A stretch of DNA of 33,611 nucleotides from Porphyromonadaceae bacterium UBA7141 (GTDB taxonomy: Bacteria; Bacteroidota; Bacteroidia; Bacteroidales; Muribaculaceae). A model generated the notes under the pieces. That model made no database searches, was not told where the DNA came from, and saw only the letters and a list, made by a program, of their open reading frames with translations. The stretch is taken from NCBI GenBank assembly GCA_002491945.1, contig DKWX01000068.1, forward strand, positions 1 through 33,611, in the 5' to 3' direction. Each line of letters begins with the position of its first letter. Within the stretch, counting starts at the first letter, position 1. This document shows, piece after piece, positions 15,669-22,885 of the stretch. Both the position numbers and the translations under genes were made by a program.

Positions 15669-15854
15669 TAAGTAAGTGTCCTAATTTAATTTATACAATA
15701 TGCGGGCTTGTTTTTTAGTCGATTCCGGTGCGGAGTGAAGGTGAATATAAACATATTTGACTCAGCGACAAGCCGGAAGCGGCAGAAAAGAAGCCGCAGA
15801 TTGTGTAAAAGATTCCATTTCAATTACTATCGGTTAAATTTGGACACTTACTTA
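15669..15854 (+). repeat. Dispersed 185 bp repeat, copy 1
   Basis: It begins TAAGTAAGTGTCCTAATTTAA and ends in TTAAATTTGGACACTTACTTA, an inverted pair of 21 bp with one mismatch. The inner arms (for example ACAATATGCGGGCTT against AAGCCGCAGATTGT) are also imperfectly inverted, so nearly the whole element can fold on itself. It is roughly 90% identical by eye to copy 2, which lies in the opposite orientation. Its right end overlaps the HAD gene: codons for KCPNLTDSN and the stop come from the repeat. It has no open reading frame of its own. Confidence 0.85.
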
Positions 15855-16620
15855 TCAAATCGGCTATACAGCTGATTGTATCGGGATACGTCTGGGCATC
15901 TTCCTTGTCGGTCCATCCTTTCCCTTTAATCCACACCGCACGGCATCCGGCAGCAAGGGCCGGAAGAATATCTTTCGTATAGCTGTCGCCCACGACAAGC
16001 ACCTCTTCCGCATTCATTCCGAGCGCACGCACTCCCAGACGCCATATTTCCGGGTCGGGCTTGCGCACACCCACTACGGCACTCTCGATTATTTCTCCGA
16101 AGTAATCACGCAGACCATATGCCTGCAACACAGACTCCACATTGCCATAGAAGTTGGAAACGAGTGCCAGAGGGTATCGCGCGGCAAGAAATTCCAATAC
16201 CGGACGGGCCTCGGCCACACGCCGGCGCGCCTCGTCATCGCATATACAGGCCGTAGCCTCCGCCATTTCCCCTATCCGTCCGGAGGGGAACCCGCTGCAG
16301 GAGGCAAGCCACTCAAACTCGATACGCATCTTCTTACGCAGCAACTGATAAAAATCATCTTCCGGCATTATATGTCTGACACGAGCCAGTTCACGTTCGG
16401 CATACACATATGCCTCGCGAAACAAGTCCTTACCGACATCCGCCAGTTCAGTCACTCCGGCCTCCTGCCATGCGCGCCATATCACCTCGCTCCAATGGTC
16501 GCCTCCGGAGTCGAGAGTGCCGCCATAATCAAACAGCACCCCCTTTATCCCTTCAAATCTTTCCGGAAGCCCGGAAGCCATATAGTCGTTCTCGTTAATG
16601 CTGTCACAGTCCATTATCAT
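15820..16620 (-). CDS. HAD-superfamily hydrolase with repeat-encoded C-terminus
   Basis: A probable phosphatase of the haloacid dehalogenase superfamily. Motif I is LFDYGGTLDS at about 29-38; the nucleophile Asp31 is present, but the usual second Asp two residues later is Gly33. Motif II is ALVSNFYGN (about 150), motif III KPDPEIW (about 190) and motif IV VVGDSYTKDI (about 215). The reading frame can be opened at a TTG at 16626; ATGs at 16620 and 16614 are more likely. The last nine residues (KCPNLTDSN) and the stop lie inside repeat copy 1, so the original C-terminus has been replaced or trimmed. It stands in the second lipid-head-group module; dephosphorylation of an inositol or polyol phosphate is a guess from context. 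Confidence 0.82.
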   Translation of the reverse strand: MIMDCDSINENDYMASGLPERFEGIKGVLFDYGGTLDSGGDHWSEVIWRAWQEAGVTELADVGKDLFREAYVYAERELARVRHIMPEDDFYQLLRKKMRIEFEWLASCSGFPSGRIGEMAEATACICDDEARRRVAEARPVLEFLAARYPLALVSNFYGNVESVLQAYGLRDYFGEIIESAVVGVRKPDPEIWRLGVRALGMNAEEVLVVGDSYTKDILPALAAGCRAVWIKGKGWTDKEDAQTYPDTISCIADLISKCPNLTDSN

Positions 16621-16629
16621 TACCAATAT

Positions 16630-16908
16630 TTAAGTAAATAAGTAGAACCAATATTGCAGCATATACCCCATATTGTCTGAAGTGCCGCACATTCCGGAGT
16701 TGGGAATCCATATAAGGTTAAAATAATCCGACAGTTCATCTGCCTGCGACTCAAGATTGCTCCATTTCGAGTCGACGAAGGAATCCCAATAGAATCCCTG
16801 AAGCATTACACCCTCATGCTGCAAGGGCCAGCCGACAGCCGCGCCGACCGACAGAACAGTAGAGGTTGCCAGAAGCGAGACGGCATATCTGTGGAATGAG
16901 ATTTTCAT
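16630..16908 (-). pseudogene. N-terminal fragment of a secreted GH13 alpha-amylase
   Basis: From ATG 16908 the frame encodes a signal peptide (HRYAVSLLATSTVLSVGAAV) followed by GVMLQGFYWDSFVDSKWSNL and the stretch LSDYFNLIWIPNSGMCGTS, which closely resembles the start of a GH13 alpha-amylase. After DNMGYMLQYWF, where full enzymes continue into a DLYWF-like strand and a long catalytic barrel, the frame stops. Only about 93 residues remain and none of the catalytic Asp/Glu residues. The break lies 10 bp before the HAD gene start, beside TTAAGTAAATAAGTAG, which resembles the end of the dispersed repeat. This is a leftover of a gene lost by rearrangement. Confidence 0.8.
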
Positions 16909-16996
16909 GATGTTCAGTGAGTTAAGCTTTATATATCGTGATTCCAAGATTATACTGGCACCGCAGCGATGCCATAAACTACAAAAAATACTGGGT

Positions 16997-17941
16997 TCAA
17001 GAGCCGACGGCCGGTATCCATGTCATCGACTGACGGCATATCCGCTCATGACGGACCATCATATACACAAGGATTATATTCAGCACCACAAGTTCAAAGG
17101 CAAAATATAGCCACGGCATACGGAACACCAATATAGAGGCGAACAAGGCGAAGCTCCGCGTATTGAACGACAATATATTCGTGTATTTCATCAGCGGCTT
17201 GCTCGCCGCACGGAATTTCTCGCGGAACGCCAACGGTATCCTCCCGCCATAGGCGGCATCAAGAGCCTGACGCAGACGCTGCATCGCCGGAGTGCGCTTC
17301 TCCTGCCCTACAGTATAATTCGTGTAGAACATCAGCACCAGTTTCTGCCAGAAATCCTTACGCCATGACAAGGCATGGAATTTATCCCATAAGCATGAGG
17401 CCCTCTCGAGTTCACTCCCATCTTCACCCTTGACGAAGTATAGATGAAACTGCCTATAGTAATCGGCCATAGCCGCCTGCATGGCATGAAACACTCCTGT
17501 CACGACGGCAAGCACCCATATGAACCAGGTATGCTCCATAAAAAAATGGCTCGTCACATTCTCGCGCAGACATATCGCTACGTATATGCACACAAACCAG
17601 ATATCGCCGCTAAGGCCGTCAAGTATACGCCCGATACGCGAATACTGTCTGGTCATGCGGGCCAGCTGTCCGTCGGCCGAGTCGAAACTGTCGGCCCACA
17701 TAAGCAATAACATCCCCGCCACGTTAATCCAGAAGTCATTGAAATAGAATGCTACTCCGGCCCCCATTCCTATTATTATGGAGGCTATTGTGATGGCATT
17801 GGGTGTCACTCCGAGGCGCGCGGCAAGCTTGGCCCAGAAAAAACCTATCGGACGATAGAATATAAGGTCAAAGGTCTCTTCTGTGTCTGAGGATTTCAAC
17901 GATGCTTTATACTCTCGTTTCCAATCGGCCAACCTGCTCAT
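16997..17941 (-). CDS. CDP-alcohol phosphatidyltransferase family protein (atypical motif)
   Basis: An integral membrane enzyme expected to displace CMP from a CDP-activated substrate with an alcohol. The signature starts well at residues 87-95 (DSADGQLAR, preceded by MWADSF) and continues SRIGRILDGLSGD at 101-113. The family pattern needs G-x3-D-x3-D, but here the final Asp is one place late (G104, D108, then Gly112 and D113). About six hydrophobic helices are visible (for example AITIASIIIGMGAGVAFYF and FALFASILVFRMPWLYFAF). Its ATG overlaps the ATP-grasp stop (ATGA), so the two are translated together. With the nucleotidyltransferase further upstream it suggests a pathway through a CDP- or NDP-activated head group; the substrate is unknown. 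Confidence 0.85.
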   Translation of the reverse strand: MSRLADWKREYKASLKSSDTEETFDLIFYRPIGFFWAKLAARLGVTPNAITIASIIIGMGAGVAFYFNDFWINVAGMLLLMWADSFDSADGQLARMTRQYSRIGRILDGLSGDIWFVCIYVAICLRENVTSHFFMEHTWFIWVLAVVTGVFHAMQAAMADYYRQFHLYFVKGEDGSELERASCLWDKFHALSWRKDFWQKLVLMFYTNYTVGQEKRTPAMQRLRQALDAAYGGRIPLAFREKFRAASKPLMKYTNILSFNTRSFALFASILVFRMPWLYFAFELVVLNIILVYMMVRHERICRQSMTWIPAVGS

Positions 17942-18876
17942 TGCGCACCTCCTTTCCGGCTGCGGCGGCGCTGCTGCTGGACATCAGTGCCGGCCGACTC
18001 GCAGTCGCGGGCATACTGCCATTTCTTTATTGCCGAAAGTATTGTTTTGGCGATATGAGGGGCCGCTTCGGCCCTGCAGGGGGCAAAGCTCGGCCAGTCA
18101 TTGAAGTCTATAATCTGGAAATTGCCGTCTTTGTCGATTATGCAGTCGCCGCCATATATCACCACCCCGGTGATGTCAGCCGCCTTCTCACATGCCTTCT
18201 GCAACTCCTGCTGGTCAAAGTGCAGATGCTTTGGCATTCCGTTGATCCGTTCGTCGCTGAACTTCGAATGGTTCTGCTCCATCGGGTAGAACCAATAGAA
18301 GAACGTCCCGTCGGCCAGGCCATAGAATTTCACCAGATCGCCGTCGAGATGGCGGTTGATTACGGCCCGGCGGATTCCACGGTAGAAGAACTCATGCAAT
18401 ATCTCCTGTGCCTCCTGCGCATGTCGGCAATAGTGCACATCCTCCTTATGCATCGCATGATACTCCCCTCGTTTTATCCAGCAACGGTCGATTCCGGCCT
18501 CTTCAAGCATCTGGCGCACGTTGGTATTTGTGTCTACCATCAAAGAGTCAGGATAAGGTACCCCGTGAGCTATAAGAAGGCGGGTCATCTTCTCACGGGT
18601 GCAATTCTCTATGCCGAAGCCGGAATTAATCACCAGCCGGCCGCGCTCCTCAAGACTCTGTAGTTTCTCAAGCGATGCAGCCTGACGGCACATGTTGAGT
18701 ATCACATTCTCATGCAAATCCTCAGTCAGGAACTGCTCCTCATTATACATTCTCACATCACATCCACGGCGCCTTAACTGCTCGACAGTGGCATTGAGAA
18801 TCGCCGCATCATTACCGATATGATTCGGAGAATAAATCCCCGCACGCGACACTGCTGCAATATTTATTCTTGACAT
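17938..18876 (-). CDS. ATP-grasp domain protein
   Basis: A likely ATP-dependent ligase or kinase with the ATP-grasp fold. Visible features: an N-terminal pre-ATP-grasp region (SPNHIGNDAAILNATVEQL), a nucleotide-binding strand (RCWIKRGEYHAMHKEDVHY, about 130-148), and the metal-binding end VIYGGDCIIDKDGNFQIIDF with FNDWPSFAP (about 245-273), where Asp and Asn residues would hold Mg2+. I cannot name the substrate. It overlaps the downstream CDP-alcohol transferase by four bases and starts 31 bp after repeat copy 2, which separates it from the nucleotidyltransferase gene. The tight coupling suggests that it modifies the same small molecule or lipid head group, for example by phosphorylating or ligating it (inference). 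Confidence 0.8.
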   Translation of the reverse strand: MSRINIAAVSRAGIYSPNHIGNDAAILNATVEQLRRRGCDVRMYNEEQFLTEDLHENVILNMCRQAASLEKLQSLEERGRLVINSGFGIENCTREKMTRLLIAHGVPYPDSLMVDTNTNVRQMLEEAGIDRCWIKRGEYHAMHKEDVHYCRHAQEAQEILHEFFYRGIRRAVINRHLDGDLVKFYGLADGTFFYWFYPMEQNHSKFSDERINGMPKHLHFDQQELQKACEKAADITGVVIYGGDCIIDKDGNFQIIDFNDWPSFAPCRAEAAPHIAKTILSAIKKWQYARDCESAGTDVQQQRRRSRKGGAQ

Positions 18877-18907
18877 AGTCTATAGTCAGTCTATATAAGT
18901 TAGAGCT

Positions 18908-19092
18908 TAAGTAAGTGTTCAAATTTAACCGATAGCAATTGAAAGGAAATGTTTTATACAATCTGCGGCTTCTTTTTGCCGCTTCCGGCCTGTCGCTGAG
19001 TCGAATATGTTTATATTCTACTTCACTCCCCACCGGCACCGACTAAAAAACAAGCCCGCATATTGTATAAATTAAATCCGGACACTTACTTA
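18908..19092 (-). repeat. Dispersed 185 bp repeat, copy 2 (inverted relative to copy 1)
   Basis: It starts TAAGTAAGTGTTCAAATTTAA and ends CCGGACACTTACTTA. Its reverse complement lines up along the full length of copy 1 with few gaps, including the blocks ACAATATGCGGGCTTG, ATATAAACATATT and AGAAGCCGCAGATTGT. It fills most of the 226 bp gap between the nucleotidyltransferase and the ATP-grasp gene. The end nearer the ATP-grasp gene contains TAAATTTG on the minus strand (18920-18927), a -7-like box facing that gene, but without a good -33 box. Confidence 0.85.
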
Positions 19093-19102
19093 TCGTCAAA
19101 TA

Positions 19103-19816
19103 TTATTGAGACAGAAAACTGTTGGCCGCCTCTATATCCGATGCGTGATCCACATCCAGAATCTTTCCCATAGGCATGGCGTAGACTCCAAGCCCGCGCT
19201 CCACAAGCGCCCTCTGATAATTGCGCATCCGGCTCAGGCCGGATGCGATACACTCGTCAAGCACATCGACCGCGCTGTCCGACAGGCCGTATATGCCTCC
19301 CGACACATATTCCACCCCGGGTTCCTGACAGTCGAGAAATCCCCGCACCTTCATATCAGCCTGATTTACCGATACCCAAAGCGGCTTTTCATCGTCCACG
19401 AAGCCGGTCGCCGCCATCAGAGCATCCACATAACGTGGGGCCGACGCCCAGGCATCGACATAACGGCTGAAATCCTCCTGACGGAAGATCGTGTCGACTG
19501 TAGTCACTATAAAGCGGCCACGACCGCGCAAATGTGTCGAAATCTCCTTAAACGTATGCATTGACGATGAAGTGACACGCTCCAGCCTTATGAGTTCGAC
19601 ACCCGGTGCCGGCTCGTATGCCTCTATGAAACGTCGAAGTTCGGGCATTGATCCGTTGGTGCATATCACTATACGCTCCGCGCCACACTCCTCCATGATG
19701 CGCAGCAGGCGCTCAAGCATCGGACTCCCTTGAATCTCCACAAGCGGTTTGGGCACACAGATGCCCTCGTCGGCGAGACGCTGACCCTCGCCGGCGGCTA
19801 TGATTCCGAAATTCAT
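19103..19816 (-). CDS. Nucleotidyltransferase of the NTP_transferase/MobA-like type
   Basis: A 237-residue enzyme with the Rossmann-like start MNFGIIAAGEGQRLADEG and the substrate/NTP loop PKPLVEIQGSPMLERLL, as in sugar-phosphate and inositol-phosphate nucleotidyltransferases. A VTTVDTIF segment (about 103) provides the metal-binding Asp and GKILDVDHASDIEAA (about 217-231) the C-terminal Asp motif. By context it may activate a polyol or inositol phosphate as a CDP derivative for the CDP-alcohol transferase at 16997-17941, as the inositol-1-phosphate cytidylyltransferase does in archaeal di-inositol phosphate synthesis; that is an inference. It overlaps the pdxA stop by four bases (ATGA). Repeat copy 2 begins 10 bp past its stop. 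Confidence 0.85.
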   Translation of the reverse strand: MNFGIIAAGEGQRLADEGICVPKPLVEIQGSPMLERLLRIMEECGAERIVICTNGSMPELRRFIEAYEPAPGVELIRLERVTSSSMHTFKEISTHLRGRGRFIVTTVDTIFRQEDFSRYVDAWASAPRYVDALMAATGFVDDEKPLWVSVNQADMKVRGFLDCQEPGVEYVSGGIYGLSDSAVDVLDECIASGLSRMRNYQRALVERGLGVYAMPMGKILDVDHASDIEAANSFLSQ

Positions 19817-20862
19817 AATTTCTGCGTTGCGGGTTTAAGAGGATTTGCCGAAGCCTCGTCATATCGTTCGCGGTTGCGATAGATGTCGATGGCCCTGTAT
19901 ATTGCCTGCGACATAGATGTCGAATCGGCCTTCATCTGTCCGGCAATGTCGTAGGCGGTGCCATGATCGGGCGATGTGCGCACGTATCCAAGCCCGGCGG
20001 TAAAATTCACACCTTCTCCGCGGTCGAGAGCCTTGAAGGGCGCAAGGCCCTGGTCATGATACATGGCAAGCACCACGTCAAACTCTTTCCATAATCCTCC
20101 GCCAAAGAATCCGTCGGCCGGATATGGTCCGAACGCAAGAATATTATCCTCCTGCAGACGCTTGACGGCAGGCAGAATCTCACGACCCTCCTCATCTCCT
20201 ATAAGGCCGCCGTCGCCGCAATGGGGATTGAGCGACAGCACTGCTATACGCGGACGGTCGCAGCCGAAATCCCGGCGCAGTGTGGCGTCAAGGCGTCGTG
20301 CCGTATCGGTTATCGCATCCTCACGCACCCCATCGCTGATTTTCGCCACCGGCTCGTGAATCGTGAGCAATGCCACACGCATCTCACTGTTGAAAAGTAT
20401 CATTGTTGCCTTTTCCCCCTCTTCACCGAGGGTTGCCTCAAGATACTCCGTGTGTCCCGGGAAGTCAAACTCCTCGCAATGCGTCACGCTTTTGCACACC
20501 GGACCTGTGACCAGCACATCGATATCACCATCCTTCAGAGCCTGCACAGCGGCCTGAAGGGCCTGACGGGCGGCAGCTCCACTCTCAGGGGTGGGCACAC
20601 CATATGACGGCTCTATCGGCGTATCGCCGATATTCACCAGATTTATACGTCCGTCGACAGTCTCCGCTGCCGAAGGGATATGCTGAAACCTCACGTTCTC
20701 CGCGCCTATGGCCTGAAGCGTAGACAGGGTCAGCTTACGGTTGGCGAAAAGCACCGGAGTGTAGAGTTCAGTCACCCCCTCAGGCATGATGGATTTCAAT
20801 ATCACTTCGAGTCCCACACCGTTGGTGTCGCCCTGGGTGAGTCCTACTCTTAGTTTTTCCAT
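19813..20862 (-). CDS. pdxA: 4-hydroxythreonine-4-phosphate dehydrogenase PdxA
   Basis: It oxidises 4-phosphohydroxy-L-threonine in pyridoxal phosphate synthesis, working with PdxJ, in the cytoplasm. The 349 residues have standard length. Motifs: VGLTQGDTNGVGLEVILK at the start, LVTGPVCKSVTHCEEFDFPG (about 120) with HTEYL following (metal-binding His), LSLNPHCGDGGLIGDEE (about 210, second His), and VVLAMYHDQGLAPFKAL (about 260, third His). It sits in a tight run, 9 bp after rlmN and overlapping the nucleotidyltransferase by four bases. Sharing an operon with lipid genes is more likely transcriptional convenience than a functional link. Confidence 0.95.
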   Translation of the reverse strand: MEKLRVGLTQGDTNGVGLEVILKSIMPEGVTELYTPVLFANRKLTLSTLQAIGAENVRFQHIPSAAETVDGRINLVNIGDTPIEPSYGVPTPESGAAARQALQAAVQALKDGDIDVLVTGPVCKSVTHCEEFDFPGHTEYLEATLGEEGEKATMILFNSEMRVALLTIHEPVAKISDGVREDAITDTARRLDATLRRDFGCDRPRIAVLSLNPHCGDGGLIGDEEGREILPAVKRLQEDNILAFGPYPADGFFGGGLWKEFDVVLAMYHDQGLAPFKALDRGEGVNFTAGLGYVRTSPDHGTAYDIAGQMKADSTSMSQAIYRAIDIYRNRERYDEASANPLKPATQKL

Positions 20863-20871
20863 GATTGAAAA

Positions 20872-21915
20872 TCAATGTTTTGTCTTATTTGCCAACATTC
20901 CGCATGCGGCCATTATGTCTTCACCTCGCGATGTGCGGATTGTGGCAGTGATGCCATGCTGATTGAGCACATTGCGAAACATCTCCATTCTCTCCTCAGT
21001 GCAGGGGCGCAGGTCAATCCCCTCGATGACATGATAGCGTATCAGATTGACGCGGCAGTCAAGATTGCCGATCAGACGGATGAGCTGGTTGGCATGGGCG
21101 ATATCATCGTTGACACCCTTCCACATGATATATTCAAGCGAGAGGCGCCGCTGATGCGAGAAATCGTAGCCTGCCAGCAGCTGCATCACATTCTGGAGCG
21201 GGAAGGCCTTCTGGGCCGGCATCATTGCCGCGCGCTCGCGCGAATCGGCAGTATGCACGCTCAGAGCCACATGCACCTGTGTATTCTCAAGCAGGTCCTT
21301 CAGCTCTGGCATCTTGCCGACAGTCGACACTGTAATACGTTTCGGGCTCCACGCAAGTCCCCAGGAGGAGGTCAGGATATCGATTACACGCTTCACGGCC
21401 CCGAAATTGTCAAGAGGCTCTCCCATCCCCATGAACACCACATTGGTCAGCGGATTCATCTCCGGCTCTCCGTCCGGCCCGACGGGGGGCACACTGAGTA
21501 TCTGGTTTATGATTTCGGCCGACGTAAGCTGAGACTTGAATCCCATCTTGCCTGTAGCGCAGAAGTAACAGTTCATCTTGCATCCCGACTGAGAGCTGAC
21601 GCAAAGCGTGGCTCTCTCCTTGTCAGGGATATACACAGATTCCACATAGCGTCCTCCGGCCACGGGGAAAAGATACTTCACCGTGCCGTCCACACTCTTC
21701 TGCGATGCCGAGGGCGCGGTGCGTCCTGTGCAATAGCGTTCATTAAGCAGCGCCTTATTCTTTTTCGACAGATTGACCATCTCATCGAAACTGCGTGCGC
21801 CTTTATGATAAAGCCACTGGCATATCTGACGCCCCACAAACCGGGGCATTCCCAGATTGACAGCCACATCCTCGAGTTCTCTCTCGGTCAGTCCTATCAA
21901 AGGTATTTTGTCCAT
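20872..21915 (-). CDS. rlmN: 23S rRNA (adenine2503-C2)/tRNA methyltransferase RlmN
   Basis: A radical SAM enzyme that methylates C2 of A2503 in 23S rRNA and A37 in some tRNAs. The 4Fe-4S cluster motif CxxxCxxC is CKMNCYFC (about 112-119). Other family features: IPLIGLTERELEDVAVNLG at the N-terminus, VVFMGMGEPLDN (about 159-170), and LSVHTADSRERAAMMP. The residues GEDIMAACGML near the C-terminus contain the Cys that becomes methylated; the other catalytic Cys lies in TLCVSSQSGC. It is 347 residues long, as expected. It follows the acyltransferase gene by 24 bp. The long plus-strand frame on the opposite strand (20875-21936) is a shadow of it. Confidence 0.96.
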   Translation of the reverse strand: MDKIPLIGLTERELEDVAVNLGMPRFVGRQICQWLYHKGARSFDEMVNLSKKNKALLNERYCTGRTAPSASQKSVDGTVKYLFPVAGGRYVESVYIPDKERATLCVSSQSGCKMNCYFCATGKMGFKSQLTSAEIINQILSVPPVGPDGEPEMNPLTNVVFMGMGEPLDNFGAVKRVIDILTSSWGLAWSPKRITVSTVGKMPELKDLLENTQVHVALSVHTADSRERAAMMPAQKAFPLQNVMQLLAGYDFSHQRRLSLEYIMWKGVNDDIAHANQLIRLIGNLDCRVNLIRYHVIEGIDLRPCTEERMEMFRNVLNQHGITATIRTSRGEDIMAACGMLANKTKH

Positions 21916-21939
21916 TATCGGATTTTTTCGTTTTAATTG

Positions 21940-22812
21940 TCATTCCACTTTAGAGCCATATTGCTCGTGAAGGGCGTATGTGCGCTCTCGAAGCATCTGC
22001 CCCAGAGCCAGGTAATCCTTACCATAGCTTGCCTGCTCCTCCACACTTATCGGTCGGCCTACACTTATGTATATCGGCTTCCCCTTCTTGGAGAAAAGCT
22101 CACGCGGCAGCAATGCCGACCGCAAAGGCCAGCAGGCATGACCGAGGAAATTAAATAGCCACCGGTTGTTGCCGTGAAAGTAAATCGGTATCACAGGCAC
22201 TTTTGCCTTACCTATAAGTTGCAGCACTGTCGGCTGCCATTCCCGGTCGACAAGGAATCCCTTCCTGTCGGTCTTGCTCATCGCTCCGGCCGGGAAGAAT
22301 CCCACCGGATTCCCATCCTTGAGCATCCTCATGGCATCGCGGATACCGTTGACAGAAACTTTGCGTTTCTCCGGGTCATCGGTCTGCCAGGCATCCACGG
22401 TGATGAAGTTCGGACGCATGGCTGAGATTTTGCCCAGTATCATGTTGACCATCACTTTGTACTCCGGCCGATAACGTGTCACAAGATTAATCAGCGCTAT
22501 TCCATCGAGAGCGCCAAACGGATGATTGCTCACCGTGATGAAGGGGTCTTCTCTGAAGGCGGCAAGAATATCCTCGCCATCCACCTCAAGAGGAGTCTTA
22601 AACTCATCTTCTATCAGATGGCGGGCGAACTCCGGTCCGGGTGTCGAGCACCATGTGGAATGCACACGGTTCACCTCATCTATGCGCAGCAGATGCATCG
22701 CGGCGTCTACCAGACGGCGATGACCCGACAGTTTCGGCACGGCCTGCACCACATCATCGTAGGTTATCACCTCCGGTCTGACCTCCGGTCTCTGGTAATT
22801 TTCATTTTCCAT
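21940..22812 (-). CDS. PlsC-like lysophospholipid acyltransferase family protein
   Basis: A membrane-associated acyltransferase related to the so-called hemolysin acyltransferases of Bacteroidota. The acceptor/catalytic motif is VSNHPFGALDGIAL, with His and Asp in the NHPFGxLD form of this subfamily. Downstream are VGFFPAGAMSK (the EGT/PEG-like block) and VPVIPIYFHGNN. The frame could start at 22875, but the first 21 residues there look noncoding and the ATG at 22812 (MENENYQRPE) fits better. Its gap to the PAP2 gene is then 73 bp. Related enzymes acylate lysolipids or make glycine/ornithine-type lipids; the usual GNAT partner gene is not beside it. Its place in a lipid operon supports a role in membrane lipid synthesis. 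Confidence 0.85.
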   Translation of the reverse strand: MENENYQRPEVRPEVITYDDVVQAVPKLSGHRRLVDAAMHLLRIDEVNRVHSTWCSTPGPEFARHLIEDEFKTPLEVDGEDILAAFREDPFITVSNHPFGALDGIALINLVTRYRPEYKVMVNMILGKISAMRPNFITVDAWQTDDPEKRKVSVNGIRDAMRMLKDGNPVGFFPAGAMSKTDRKGFLVDREWQPTVLQLIGKAKVPVIPIYFHGNNRWLFNFLGHACWPLRSALLPRELFSKKGKPIYISVGRPISVEEQASYGKDYLALGQMLRERTYALHEQYGSKVE

Positions 22813-22885
22813 ATACGGTATTTTTTGGGTGGGTCGCACTATCCTTCCTGTGTATGTCCCCCTATGCCGGGACATGGCGGGCGAA

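Larger units (their letters stand above)
15085..15819. other. Wide gap between ino1 and the HAD gene
   Basis: This gap of 735 bp holds the ino1 promoter, the 128 bp element and most of copy 1 of the dispersed repeat. The part from 15385 to 15530 is less AT-rich and has a 62-codon plus-strand frame (15385-15573) that runs into the 128 bp element; it has no recognisable protein features and may be decayed coding DNA. Confidence 0.6.

Noticed and set aside
15669..19092. Complete composite transposon
   Set aside because: No transposase gene is inside and no matching target duplication is seen at the outer ends, so only a possible passenger block is claimed.
20875..21936. 353-codon plus-strand frame
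   Set aside because: It lies exactly opposite rlmN, is rich in His, Arg and Cys, and has no protein-like motifs; it is a shadow of a well-supported gene.
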